Notes under the pieces: model-generated | The model's database searches: none | Told to the model about the DNA's origin: nothing | Seen by the model: only the letters and a program-made list of their open reading frames with translations | Shown here: positions 46,101-53,915 of the stretch, piece by piece | Layout: each line of letters opens with the position of its first letter | How positions within the stretch are numbered: position 1 is the stretch's first letter | Made by a program: the position numbers and the translations under genes | Assembly (NCBI GenBank): GCA_031002005.1 | Contig: JARYHS010013630.1 | Location: forward strand, 242,241,539 to 242,305,538 | Length of the DNA stretch: 64,000 nucleotides | DNA from: Vandiemenella viatica | Taxonomy: Eukaryota; Arthropoda; Insecta; Orthoptera; Morabidae | Direction of reading: 5' to 3'

Positions 46101-49093
46101 GCGACAATATTGTCTGTACAAGGTTCATATCTACCTAAACTGTTTTACTTTCCCCCTAGCGGCTCTAGTTAGGTTTAAATGCCACCTGGACGAGAAAATA
46201 AAGTTTTATCAAGTCCTTCGTAAATTCCACGACATCCATCTTCAAATACTGTATTTGTACGTTACCGGTCAACGATGAGGGTAAATTAGTTGATGCTACC
46301 GCTCTTAGGAAGACCTAGTGTAGCCTAGTACAGAATAGTTTGTCCTGAAATCGGGTTTTGTCGGTAAATTACACGTAGAAACTGACGTGACAGCAGCTCT
46401 AAACACCGTAAAAATCAGTTCGGCCTAGGCCTTTCGTTCTGTAAGATTGTTCCACAAACACGTTCATTTCGTTCTTAATCTGTCTTCTTAATTGTTAGCA
46501 TCCTTCTATAGCACCACTTTCAAAATGCTTTAATTTTCCACTTTTCTGATATGCCTGAAGTCCGTGTTTCGCTATCATAAAGGTTCACATAGTTTTCACG
46601 TAGTTTTAAAAAGTTCTGTGTCTTAGATCAATATTTGAAAATAAAAGATTTTTCGTTTCATATACGCTCTTTTTACTAATGCTGTTGAGCTTTTATCATT
46701 TGTAATTTTACTTCCAAAGTAGCAGAATTCATTTACTTCTCCTATTTCATTCGATCTTATTTTGATATTTAATCTACAATATCATTTTTGATACATTTCA
46801 TCACCTTTGTCTTGCTTTGGTTTAAATTTTTCATCAGTATATTGTTCATAACAATTAGTAGCTTCTCAGTATCCTCAATCTGTTCTGGTAACAAGACAAT
46901 GTCATCAGTAAATCGTAGCATACTGATTTTTTTCTCCTTGAACACTTCCGTATGCCACATTCAAATTTTTCCTTCACTTCTTTTATTGCTTCTTCTACAT
47001 ACAAGTTGAATATTAATGGGAATTAATAATCCCTCATATCACACCCTTTTTACTGATGCATGTCTTTCATGATTCCCTACTTTTACTAGCCCCCGTATTT
47101 TTATATAGATTATATTCTTATATATCGATATTTTACACCTGACTTTTAAAAATTTTGAAGATACTGTTCCACCTAACATTATCAAAAGCTTTTTCTAAAT
47201 CCACAAACACCATAAAATTATATTTGTTTTTCTTGATCCGCCCTTTACGCATTAATCTTAAAGCCAGTAACCACTCATAAAAGGAAAGCTCAAAAGGTAT
47301 GACCGAAATTACAGTGATTTTTTTAATCAGCCCGTTCACGTCCAAGTCATTAGTGCCATAAAAGGATGGGAGGCTAGGAACGGAAAGACGTTACGATCTG
47401 TATGACTGTTTTATTTATGATCGTTTGTTATTCTAATCATGTTTTCGTGCGGTTCTGAGCGTTCGAAGTCAAAGGTGACCCTTGTAAGAAACACAAATAG
47501 GTTATTTTTTAATTATTTTATCAGTTCGGCCTAGTCTAAACTAATTAAGCCTAAAGTATTTAGGCCAAACTAGTATATCCTGACTCGCGTAGCATAAACC
47601 GGTTTGGCATAGGACAAAGTAGTTTGGCCTGATATCGGGTTTTGAGTCAGTTTTCTAATATAGCCATAGAAGTTTTTAGATGCATCGTTCAGTGGTCCTT
47701 CTGGACCAATAATATTCTTCATAAACCCATCCTTGCTTCTCTATTTGCTCATATTAATTGCTTGTTTAGTTTTTTAAAGTATTCCCTACTGCCTGAATCT
47801 TTCTCTGAAGTATCTCTTCAATTCTAAAGTCTGTGTATTTTTATATTGAAACTATTTCCCCCCTCTATTTTGGCCACTGGTTTACTGAATCCTTTGATAG
47901 CCACCAGTACTGCATCGTGATCACTTATTCCTTCAGTTACTTGACACCCTACAAAATTTTTATAAGGCTTTATTAGAAAGATATCCAACATGTTTGGTCC
48001 CCCCGTATTTTCCTCTACCACTTGTGTACCATCTCCTTCCCTTACTAACGTATTTACAAATCTCTGTTCCCTTGTGTTATTAATCTTATTTCCTATCCGG
48101 TTGACACCTTGTGAAGTTAAGGCCTATTCATTTTTTGCTCCGGTGCTCGGCTACATTTAGTCTTGAGACAATAAGCATGAAAAACCCTTTCCAGGCAGTT
48201 GGGTAGTTTTTCGGTATTTTTTGCGTTATAACGGAGCAAAAAGATGGATCAGCTTTAGACACAACAGCAAGCTCTAACTTCACTTATCAACGTATTCATT
48301 ATAATTTATGTTACCAATTGAGAACGTAATTATAAGAAAAAAAATAGAAAAATATTGATATTAGACCATGGCAGTAAAATTCTCGTCTTGAATTTGAGGT
48401 AGCACAAAAGTTAATGGAAGTCACTTTATTATGAAAGAAGTTGTCGTGATCAGGAAACATATTAAATGCACAACTATTTCGGGCGGCAACTTCCATCTCC
48501 AGAACCATGGAGCAGCCAAATAAAGCCTGCTAAGGGACCGTGCACAAACTACGTGGCTCGGTCCAGGGGGGGGAGGGGTTTGCTGGAAGGCTACGCTGGG
48601 CTACGTGGGGGGAGGGGGGGTTACGAGCCAGGCCACGTAGCTTTCCTTTCATTACATTTTTCACAGTTAAAATGAGGAACAGAACCGACAATTGCATGTG
48701 AATACTTATTTCCCACAGTTAATTATCTATTTACAATAGTCTGACAAGAGAAAACAACACAAAATGTCTTCTAGAATCAAAAGGGAAAAAACTACGTGCT
48801 ACGTGGGGGGGGGGGGGGGGGGTAGAGGCAAAAGCTACGTAGGGCTACGTGGGGGGGAGGGGGGTTCACAGGAGGGCAAAATGGAGCTACGTGGTTTATG
48901 CACGCTCCCTAATATGCGCTTATAGTGTAGGATCTTAGAAAGTGATTTTTTCATTAATGTTTGGATTTCATGAATGATTTCACAATAATCTATTTAAAGG
49001 CTTTCAAAGTATGAAAATCCTTATAATTTGGAATTTTATGTTGCAGATGTGTCCATACAGTACCTGGGGACCTGTCAGCTAGGGAAGAAATGA
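29445..49093 (+). CDS. KAZ-2: secreted Kazal-type inhibitor, paralogue of KAZ-1 (three exons, TE-filled introns)
   Basis: Exons 29445-29481, 35006-35266 and 49047-49093 join to 345 nt, 114 residues. All four splice sites fit GT-AG and both introns are phase 1, as in KAZ-1. Residues 1-20 are a signal peptide ending TCHG with mature Gln21; residues 43-64 are a Thr/Ser-rich linker that could carry O-glycans; cysteines at 66, 68, 78, 93, 97 and 109 form the Kazal domain with YNPVCGSDNTTYTN. Spacing of the cysteines equals that of KAZ-1 exactly. The family-rule P1 residue is Ser70, again not Arg or Lys. Introns of 5524 and 13780 bp carry many elements. The distance to exon 3 is large, so its assignment rests on homology, phase and cysteine spacing rather than on a transcript. 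Confidence 0.78.
29875..30069 (+). mobile_element. tRNA-derived SINE, family B, in KAZ-2 intron 1
   Basis: Head GCCGGCCTCGGTAGCGTAGG and B-box GGTTCGAGTCC with GGCAGAGGGCA; ends GCCAAATGCCATTA plus poly(A). Flanked by the direct repeat AACTGAGATGAT (29863-29874 and 30070-30081). Different in sequence from family A. Confidence 0.85.
30082..30907. other. KAZ-2 intron 1 sequence with a decayed tRNA-like piece
   Basis: At 30384-30447 the minus strand has a B-box-like TGGTTCGATTCC and upstream tRNA-like order, probably the head of an old SINE. The rest is unremarkable. Confidence 0.35.
30908..32990 (-). mobile_element. Tigger/pogo-type DNA transposon in KAZ-2 intron 1
   Basis: Both ends share a perfect 23-bp inverted repeat starting CAGTAATACCCCGCTTTACG, and TA flanks each side (30906-30907 and 32991-32992). 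The minus strand holds a decayed transposase: an HTH-like piece (EEKATIVGRDFGLS) around 32540-32590 and a well-kept C-terminal part at 31176-31730. A 34-base A run lies at 31080-31114. Length 2083 bp. Confidence 0.88.
31176..31730 (-). pseudogene. Tigger/pogo transposase, C-terminal part
   Basis: 184 codons starting MDQEAIANFKAYYHRR, which matches the segment after the DDE core in TIGD/jerky-type proteins (DQ-x-I-x-x-F-K-x-Y-Y), followed by RWKSYNILKDIHNIDESW and an acidic tail. Upstream parts between 31731 and 32700 are split by stops and frameshifts, so the gene is dead. Confidence 0.8.
32993..35005. other. KAZ-2 intron 1, right part
   Basis: AT-rich DNA without recognised elements. It ends in the acceptor TGTTGCAG before exon 2. 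Confidence 0.45.
35006..35266 (+). CDS. KAZ-2 exon 2 (linker and most of the Kazal domain)
   Basis: Acceptor TTGCAG at 35000-35005; donor GTGAGT at 35267. GC-rich codon use contrasts with the intron. Codes from WFSTCHG through the Thr-rich linker to CARACGL with five of the six cysteines. Confidence 0.88.
35267..36159. other. KAZ-2 intron 2, first part
   Basis: No element recognised. An acceptor-like CCTCAG at 35925-35930 is followed by an open frame, but that frame lacks the sixth cysteine at the right distance. Confidence 0.4.
36160..36330 (-). mobile_element. SINE family A, antisense, 3'-truncated
   Basis: The minus strand has GTTCAAATCTCTGTTCGGCC (B-box region), then the family body ATGGTTCCTTTCAAATGCCA; the GGCGTAAAGCCATA tail is absent. 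Confidence 0.6.
36331..36934. other. KAZ-2 intron 2, no element recognised
   Basis: Mixed-composition DNA; nothing supported. Confidence 0.4.
36935..38985 (-). pseudogene. LINE family B, antisense copy with internal deletion
   Basis: The 3' end is the TGTCATCAGTCTTTCGACTC motif near 36941. Read upward on the minus strand: C-terminal YGSEAWTLGIPERKKIERCEMWYYRR (37077-37346, given in full only by position), RT FGFRKNRVTT to VDCEKAFDNVRW and KGVRQG (38315-37932), and the endonuclease start WNVRSLNRTGRLENLKRGME (38850-38790). Most of the endonuclease is missing between 38529 and 38340. A LINE-C tail is inserted at 37621-37860. Confidence 0.82.
37621..37860 (+). mobile_element. LINE family C 3' fragment nested in LINE B
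   Basis: Starts AAGCTGGCACTCGATTTCAG and ends AGGGAAATTGCCACCGGAG...TTGCAATTAAATTAAAT. The coding remnant GVRDWNELPREMM is the C-terminal signature also seen at 59919-60170. It interrupts the LINE-B RT region, so it is the younger of the two. Confidence 0.82.
38986..39485. other. KAZ-2 intron 2 between LINE B and Tc1
   Basis: No gene recognised. Confidence 0.4.
39488..40909 (-). mobile_element. Tc1/mariner transposon, complete, with TA target duplication
   Basis: Perfect 27-bp inverted repeats (39488-39514 and 40883-40909) beginning CACTCCTGGAAATTGAAATA; TA at 39486-39487 and 40910-40911. Length 1422 bp. A full-length transposase frame lies inside on the minus strand. The perfect ends and open frame point to a recent insertion into KAZ-2 intron 2. 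Confidence 0.95.
39643..40665 (-). CDS. Tc1-type transposase, full length, one catalytic Asp replaced
   Basis: 340 residues from the ATG at 40665 (MPRQRVREPYVQ); the open frame runs further up to 40881 without support. Residues 10-115 hold the paired helix-turn-helix DNA-binding part (TDFERGRIVGMREAGWTYRR). The DDE core shows D155 in VVFSDESRF and E277 in SPDLSPIEHVW. The second acid, expected in the family motif QQDNARPH, is His244 (CAC at that codon instead of GAC/GAT). The enzyme would bind the end repeats and move the element by cut and paste; with H244 it should not catalyse strand transfer. Otherwise no stop or frameshift. Confidence 0.92.
   Translation of the reverse strand: MPRQRVREPYVQLTDFERGRIVGMREAGWTYRRIAQHVGREVSTVHRCCRQWSAEGARARRPGSGQQRRTDERQDRRILRSAVGDRTATSRQIRDTVAPGVSERTIRNRLHEAGLRSRAPLGRLPLTPQHRAARLQWCRDRRVWRDEWRRVVFSDESRFCLGANDGRMRVWRRAGERHNQDCIRPRHTGPTPGIMVWGAISYTGLTPLVIVEGTLNRAGYIQTVIEPIVLPFLDWQWNMLFQQHNARPHVSRATQRALEGVSQLPWPARSPDLSPIEHVWDWMKRRLTRSARPARTLVQLRRQVEMAWHAVPQNYIQHLYDRLHGRIAACIAAKGGYTWY
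40912..41975. other. KAZ-2 intron 2, no gene recognised
   Basis: A good acceptor-like tract (TTTTTTCTTGCAG, about 41002-41014) is followed by DDCGRK codons, but the frame does not fit the Kazal end. At 41831-41848 GGCTCCATTGCAATTAATAA resembles the LINE-C 3' terminus; too short to be sure. Confidence 0.35.
41980..43525 (+). pseudogene. LINE family E reverse transcriptase, interrupted by a MITE
   Basis: Left part: FRKSIFQTLTELGIVKATNT and FEIRIGVKLGDSLAPILFN (RT palm, 42018-42180). Right part after 42727: EISINKTEFISN, ASKYLGKWIT, and at 43068-43523 the tail TRLVRKDLESLEIEPNEIYN and REKMKEYWAKKNA. Removing the 400-bp MITE with one target copy brings the two parts together in register. Several stops; inactive. 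Copies at 25395 and 49465 share the tail. Confidence 0.75.
42319..42718. mobile_element. hAT MITE, deletion derivative of the element at 57206-59006
   Basis: Ends CAGTGATGTCAAAGATACGG and, on the right, GTTACCTATG; perfect 8-bp duplication TGCTAAAG at 42311-42318 and 42719-42726. Its first ~160 bp and last ~230 bp match the two ends of the 1.8-kb hAT at 57206, including GCGGGCCGCATCCGGC and AATATACGGCCCTCTGC, with the coding centre missing. Confidence 0.9.
43570..43835 (+). mobile_element. tRNA-derived SINE, family C
   Basis: tRNA-like head TGGTGGCTTATTAGTTATGG and B-box CCCGGTTCGAGTCCG, then a unique body with TAGCCTCGAAAAGAGGCGCA and an ending GTAATGATTTGATTTATTGA. No clear target duplication. 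Sequence and tail differ from families A and B. Confidence 0.65.
43836..44224. other. KAZ-2 intron 2, nothing recognised
   Basis: AT-rich spacer. Confidence 0.45.
44225..44655 (-). pseudogene. LINE family C, antisense fragment
   Basis: The minus strand matches the C-terminal part of the 59768-60800 element: LEDRR, RLGDI, FRHNGVGKYSFVGKEVRDSN (44385-44340). It lacks the (AAATT)n tail and is diverged. Confidence 0.7.
44709..45239 (+). pseudogene. Jockey-type LINE ORF1 (Gag) fragment with three zinc knuckles
   Basis: 176-codon frame. The knuckles are CFNCQGFNHYAKQC, CVRCGGQHPPSAC and CCNCVGPHAACHHAC at about residues 70-125, the CCHC series typical of ORF1 in jockey-clade LINEs, where they bind RNA. 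The part after them is Lys/Gln/Ser-rich. No ORF2 follows, so it is an orphan fragment. Coding part is GC-richer than its surroundings. Confidence 0.75.
45240..45894. other. KAZ-2 intron 2, nothing recognised
   Basis: Open frame of 121 codons at 45405-45770 has no known domain. Confidence 0.35.
45895..46440 (+). repeat. Direct repeat flanking a LINE fragment, copy 1
   Basis: Shares TTTATGATCGCTTGTTATTC, CGGTTC(C/T)GAGCGTTCGA(C/A)G and TCAAAGGTG with 47395-47475, and a later ATCGGGTTTTG block (46350) with 47634. Confidence 0.6.
46480..47345 (-). pseudogene. LINE family B, antisense degenerate RT fragment
   Basis: Minus-strand pieces: VDLEKAFDNVRWNS (47200-47160), KKISMLRFTDDIVLLPEQIE (46940-46880, FTDD for FADD) and NQSKTKVMKC (46825-46795). 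The copy lies between two direct repeats. Confidence 0.75.
47395..47645 (+). repeat. Direct repeat flanking a LINE fragment, copy 2
   Basis: Partner of 45895-46440 in the same orientation. Contains several TTTGGCCTA-like words (47525-47632). Confidence 0.6.
47650..48110 (-). pseudogene. LINE family D endonuclease fragment, antisense
   Basis: The minus strand reads RFVNTLVREGDGTQVVEE, NMLDIFL and GISDHDAVLVAI, the end of an APE-type endonuclease with the SDH motif, followed by linker pieces like LNDASKNFYGYIRK near 47680. Differs from family A. Confidence 0.7.
48534..48909. mobile_element. Short TIR element (PIF/Harbinger-like) with G-rich core, just before KAZ-2 exon 3
   Basis: Ends GGGACCGTGCACAAACTACG and, on the other strand, GGGAGCGTGCATAAACCACG (3 mismatches); TAA flanks both (48531-48533, 48910-48912). 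The core repeats GGCTACGTGGGGGGAGGGG several times, with a G run at 48804-48822. No frame. It ends 137 bp before the last KAZ-2 exon. Confidence 0.78.
49047..49093 (+). CDS. KAZ-2 exon 3 (terminal 47-nt exon with sixth cysteine)
   Basis: Acceptor TTATGTTGCAG at 49036-49046. In phase 1 it codes for VSIQYLGTCQLGKK and TGA. KAZ-1 exon 3 reads VTLRFLGSCQQ in the same place. The distance from the fifth to the sixth cysteine becomes 11 residues, equal to KAZ-1. No closer exon of this kind was found in the 13.8-kb intron. Confidence 0.75.
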
Positions 49094-49254
49094 AGAGAAG
49101 ACAATGGAAATTTACTCTTCACACTTGGATAGTCCCTGCCGCAGCGTTGGAAAAAAGAAAAAAAAATAAAAAAATGTGTGTGTGTGGCGGTTGTGGGTCG
49201 GCGGGTGGACCCCAGATTGCTTTAATGTGTATATACTCTACGGTCCAAGTGTCA

Positions 49255-49260
49255 AATAAA
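49255..49260 (+). terminator. Poly(A) signal of KAZ-2
   Basis: AATAAA, overlapping further AATAAA words up to 49269, about 160 nt after the stop. Confidence 0.6.
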
Positions 49261-49464
49261 TAAATAAAATAAGTGTTAAAATAATCATTTACCTCTCAAA
49301 GCTTCTTTAACTCTTCCTACGGAAAATACAGATTCATGCTTTAGAATAAATCATCGGTTTATATTCATACGTAGTACTGATCGATATAAAAGTTATGCCT
49401 CATTTTTATTATTATTAATCATTATTGCCCTTGAGGACAGTGTTTAAACTCAAATTATTCATGA

Positions 49465-49720
49465 TTATTCAGTTTTTGTTTGTATTTGTCTTCTTCTTCT
49501 TCTCTTCCCAAAACCTCTTCATACGCTCACTGTGTTCCTGTTTCCTTTGCTCTGTCCATTTTGTTCCTGTTTTCTTCTGTATTTTAAATTTTGAGTTCAT
49601 AATTTCGTTCCTGAATTGTCCCCTTACCTGTGTCATTTCCTTGCTGATCCCTGCGTGATTCAAGTCCTCTTCTATTTCCTGGAACCAATTGGTTTTCCTC
49701 ATTTTTATTTTATCCAAAAC
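49465..49720 (-). pseudogene. LINE family E-related 3' fragment, antisense
   Basis: The minus strand codes for KTNWFQEIEEDLNHAGI, then WTEQRKQEHSERMKRFWEEK, the C-terminal pattern of family E (WxxEVxxDL...RxxRMKEYW). Diverged, possibly a sister family. Confidence 0.6.
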
Positions 49721-50675
49721 AAAATCTCATTGAAATCAGAGCAGAGGTGTATTAAAATAAAAATCCTTCACATAACAATAATACAACAATTTCCAGTAGT
49801 TCGTACTAATCGAATCTTTATTTTATCTAAATATGTTTTTCTTTATGAGTTTATTGTATGTTTTCGAAGAACGGTTCAGTTTGCTGATTTGCGATTCTGT
49901 AGATTCCGTTTTATAAGAGTATGGTGATACCCGGAATATGAAATAACTTGTCAAAAATATTGCTGTTAATAAGTTAAACAAAACTATGTAACTTAATCTG
50001 TAAAATTTAATGAATTTGATTACTGGAGATTACTGAAGTTTACGTTTGTAGGAACCCACAAACTGCTTCACAAAATCTTTACCCCTCTGTGTTTCAATAA
50101 AACACAGAGGTAATTATCATGTGCATTTCCGGTTTAGAATCTTCAGAATCTAAATTTCTGAGATAGGTTTAAAATCTTTCCATGTAGCGTTTGGTAGTTC
50201 TTCCTCTACGAGGCTCATATTTATTCACCTCAAGGCTCTGTTAAAATTGTAAAATATTTTCAGCGAGTCTGAAGGGTTTTTGTCACTTATTTCTGGTACC
50301 CATAACTCTTCTCTGCTTGTTCCCAATATTTTTCCATACAGTTTTGTAATGCTATTGTGACTATATTGTTTAAAGCTTGCTCAGTATCTGCAATAGCTGG
50401 TCGGAATCTGTATAGATGGCAAGTATGACATGACTTCGTCTCTCATTATAGTTAGTGTATCACTAGCGTGGAATCTGATAATTATAATTACCACGGTAAA
50501 TTTTTACAATAACTACTATCGTCTTGCCGGAACGTAGCGTCGCCCCGGTCATATACCTTCTAGTGCCGGGAATGCGGAGCTCTAGCTCTATGAATCCTAC
50601 GGAAGCGCAAGAGCCGTAAGAAGTCGGTGACCTTTACCTTTACTATCATCTTTCTTACACTGTTGTACCCCCAGA
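49721..50675. other. Intergenic DNA after KAZ-2
   Basis: Mostly AT-rich. A GC-richer segment at 50520-50630 (GCCGGAACGTAGCGTCGCCC ...) ending in CCTTTACCTTTAC looks like an unassigned short repeat. Confidence 0.35.
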
Positions 50676-50905
50676 TTTTTTTGCTTATGACTTTACGCCT
50701 CATCGACGTCGAGGACATTAAAGATAAAAAGGACTGAAGGAAAGGGAGGAATTTGACCCTGGCCTTTCTGAAGGAACAATCGCGGCATTCGCCTGAAGTG
50801 AATCCGTCAAACTGTTGAAAACCGAAATCTGGATGGTCAGACGGGGATTCGAACTACCATGCTCCCGAAAGCGAGGCCAGAGCGTCGCCACATTGCTGTT
50901 TTCTT
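50676..50905 (-). mobile_element. tRNA-derived SINE, family A, antisense
   Basis: Minus strand: tRNA-like head with GGTAGTTCGAATCCCCGTC at about 50842-50860, body, then GAGGCGTAAAGTCATAAGC. No clear target duplication. Confidence 0.75.
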
Positions 50906-50914
50906 CAGGTGTTA

Positions 50915-51040
50915 AACCATTTGTACTGGTCTGTTCACCGACACCTATATAGCTCAATAACTGTCGGTTGGCAAATTTATGCAATGCTTTGACGCATGAG
51001 GAAGGCGGCAGAGCTAGTCGTCGAAATATCGAGTTTTTCC
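50915..51040 (+). repeat. Penelope-type terminal fragment with hammerhead-like motif
   Basis: The segment ends with ATGAGGA (50996-51002), a 6-bp stem GGCGGC/GTCGTC (51004-51009 with 51017-51022, two G-U pairs), GAAA (51023-51026) and TATCGAG. The same layout ends the Penelope-like element near 56010. Assigned by that similarity only. Confidence 0.4.
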
Positions 51041-51066
51041 ATCACAATATGACAGTACAAACGTGA

Positions 51067-53841
51067 ATAAAGATAAATTCATCACCGCGTGTTAGGGGTA
51101 GCTTAAAAGAATCCCAAACATTAAAAGTTCTAGTAGTTAACTGCAGAAGTGTTTGTAATAAACAGCCTGAACTCGAAAACGTTATTCGTAGTACAGATGC
51201 TGATATCGTAATAGGCACAGAAAGTTGGTTAAAACCGGATATAAGTTCAGCCGAAATTTTTAATAGTAACATGAACATTTTCCGTAAGGATAGGTTGCAT
51301 TCTCAAGGAGGTGGTGTATTTATAGCTGTTAGTAAGTACCTCCCATGTAGCGAAATTGATGTCCATACTGTCTGCGAAATCATATGGATCAAGCTCAACG
51401 TAGCTAGGACAAAACTTGTGATAGGCTCCTTCTATCGTCCACCCGATGCAAGCGTAAATATTGCCGAGGCCTTAAGAAATAATGTAAATAATATAGCACG
51501 GCAATTTCCGGACCATACAATAATGCTAGGAGGTGACTTTAACTTGCCAGATATCGACTGGACTAATTACGTTTACGTTACTGGGGGCAGGGATAAAGCA
51601 GCTTGCGAAATCATTCTAGACCTCTTCTCAAATCACAACTTTGAACAGCTCGTAACTGAACCAACGCGATGCCTCAACGGTAGCGAAAATATTTTAGATA
51701 TAGTTGTCACAAATAGGCCCGAACTATTCACGGATATTTCTACCACCGCAGGAATAAGTGATCACAAAGCTGTAATTGCTACAGTAAAACTAACAACCAC
51801 GCGCAGAAACAGAAAAGAGAGGATCGTTTACAGATTCGAAAAGGCTTCAAAAGAGTGTTTTAGAGCGTATTTGAGGCATAATTACCACACCTTCTTAGTA
51901 GCTGGAGGCACCGTTGAAGATAGGTGGCATCGATTCCTACATATACTCGGGGAAGGTATGAACTTGCATATACCGAAACGGACAATCACGGAAGAGAACG
52001 ATCCACCATGGTACACACGGGAGGTTAAAAGGTTACTCAAGAAGAAAAGGAAGATACATGCACGATCAAAAAGGACGATGCATCGGACTGATTTAGATAA
52101 GCTAGAGGAGATAAGGGGACGTGTTAAGAATGCGATGCGTGAGGCCTTTAATAACTTTCGTGGAAATTCTCTCTCTAAGAGCCTCACTGAAAACCCTAAG
52201 AAATTTTGGTCGTATGTAAAAAAAGTTAGTTGTAGTGGGAACAATAAGCCAGTTCTAATAAAAGACGGACGGGAAATTGAAGACAGCCGCGACAAGGCTA
52301 CCGTATTTAACACCGAATTCAAAAATTCATTCACGCGAGAAAACATGGAAAACATCCCCACTTTACCATATCGTGTGGAATTAGAGATGGATCCGATAGA
52401 AATTGATAGCGTAGGAATTGTAAAGCAATTAAAACTCCTGAAGTGGGGTAAAGCGCCGGGTCCCGATGGTATACCGGTAAGAGTATTTTCTGAATACGCG
52501 GAGGATATTGAACCATTTCTGTCAGATATATTCCGTAAATCACTAGAAGAGAGAAAAGTACCTTCTAGCTGGAAGATAGCCCAGGTAATTCCCGTTTTTA
52601 AGAAAGGAGATCGGAGTGATCCTAGGAATTATCGACCCATATCTCTAACATAGGTCTGCAGCAGAATTCTGGAACATGTCATATGCTCGAACATAATGAA
52701 GTTTCTAGATGAGAACGAGTTACTAACACCATGTCAACACGGATTTCGGAGGAAGAGATCGTGTGAAACACAATTGGCCCTATTTTCCCACGACATAATG
52801 AAAGTTATAGATGCAGGTTCGCAAGTTGATGCAGTTTTTTTGGATTTTCAGAAAGCTTTTGATTCTGTGCCACACAACCGACTTTTAGCGAAGATTCGAG
52901 CTTACGGTATTTCGGCTCAGATTTGCGAGTGGATACGTGATTTTCTAACTGGTCGATCACAGTATGTCGTTGTTGACGGGGAAGCCTCTTCTAAGATAAA
53001 TGTTACTTCGGGCGTTCCTCAAGGAAGTGTAATAGGTTCACTTCTTTTCTTAATATTTATAAACGATCTAGGTGACAACGTCAAATGCTGGTTGCGATTG
53101 TTTGCCGACGATGCAGTTATCTATAGGGAAATAAGGTGCTCCGACGATTGCTTAGAAATTCAGCGTGATTTGGATGCTATTTTCGATTGGTGCCGTAAAT
53201 GGCAGCTTACACTAAATTGCAAAAAGTGCAAGGCAATGCGGATAAGTAACAAGAAGAATCAGTTTGTTCACGATTACAAAATAAACAATTCAGCTGTTGA
53301 CACGGTTGATTCCGTGAAGTATCTGGGGGTGATAGTACAAAGCAACATGAAATGGGACATGCACATAACTTCCGTCGTAGGCAAGGCTAATTCTAAATTA
53401 CGATTCATAGGTCGTATTTTGAGGAATTGTAATGCTCAAACAAAGGAGATAGCGTATAAAACACTAGTGCGTCCGCATCTGGATTACTGTTGTGGGGTTT
53501 GGGACCCGTATCGCAAGGTTCTGATTGACTCAGTTGAGAGGGTGCAGAGGAGAGCCGCTAGATTCGTGACTTGTTGTTACAGCCCTTATGAAAGCGTCAC
53601 AGAATTGATACATAGATTGGGCTGGGATAGTTTGGAAGACAGACGACGTAGCTTGCGTTCGAATTTATTGGAGAATATGCGAAAAAATTTAAATTTCGAG
53701 TGCAATGAAATACTTCTTCCGCCAACCTATTTAGGTCGCAATGACCGGAGGGATAAGATTAGAGAAATAAGATGCCGTACTGATACTTATATGTATTCCT
53801 TCTTTCCTCGCACTATTCGGGATTGGAATGGGCGGGTTTAG
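51067..53841 (+). pseudogene. LINE family A endonuclease-reverse transcriptase, one in-frame stop
   Basis: One reading frame from 51067 to the TAA/TAG region at 53841, broken only by TAG at 52651-52653. The APE endonuclease fills the first ~240 codons (VLVVNCRSVCNKQPELE, TESWLKP, GSFYRPPDA, GGDFNLPDIDW, SDHKAVIA). RT follows: KAPGPDGIPV, NYRPISLT, then after the stop HGFRRKRSCETQL, DFQKAFDSVPH, GVPQGSVIG, LFADDAVIY and KYLGVIVQSNMKWD. The C-terminus is YSPYESVTEL... to IRDWNGRV. Both enzymes are needed to nick the target and copy the RNA in place. No ORF1 precedes it, so the copy is 5'-truncated or ORF1 is lost. Family looks CR1/jockey-like. Confidence 0.93.
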
Positions 53842-53915
53842 GATTGGTGCTTAGCACCCTCTGCCACCCACAATTTTTGTGATTTGCAGAGTATGAATGT
53901 AGATGTAGAATATTT
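51067..53915 (+). mobile_element. LINE family A, nearly intact coding copy
   Basis: Coding part as described for 51067-53841 plus a short 3' UTR (AGCACCCTCTGCCACCC) and the terminal repeat ATGAATGTAGATGTAGA at 53893-53909 in place of poly(A). The antisense copy at 15445 ends in the same way. Confidence 0.85.
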
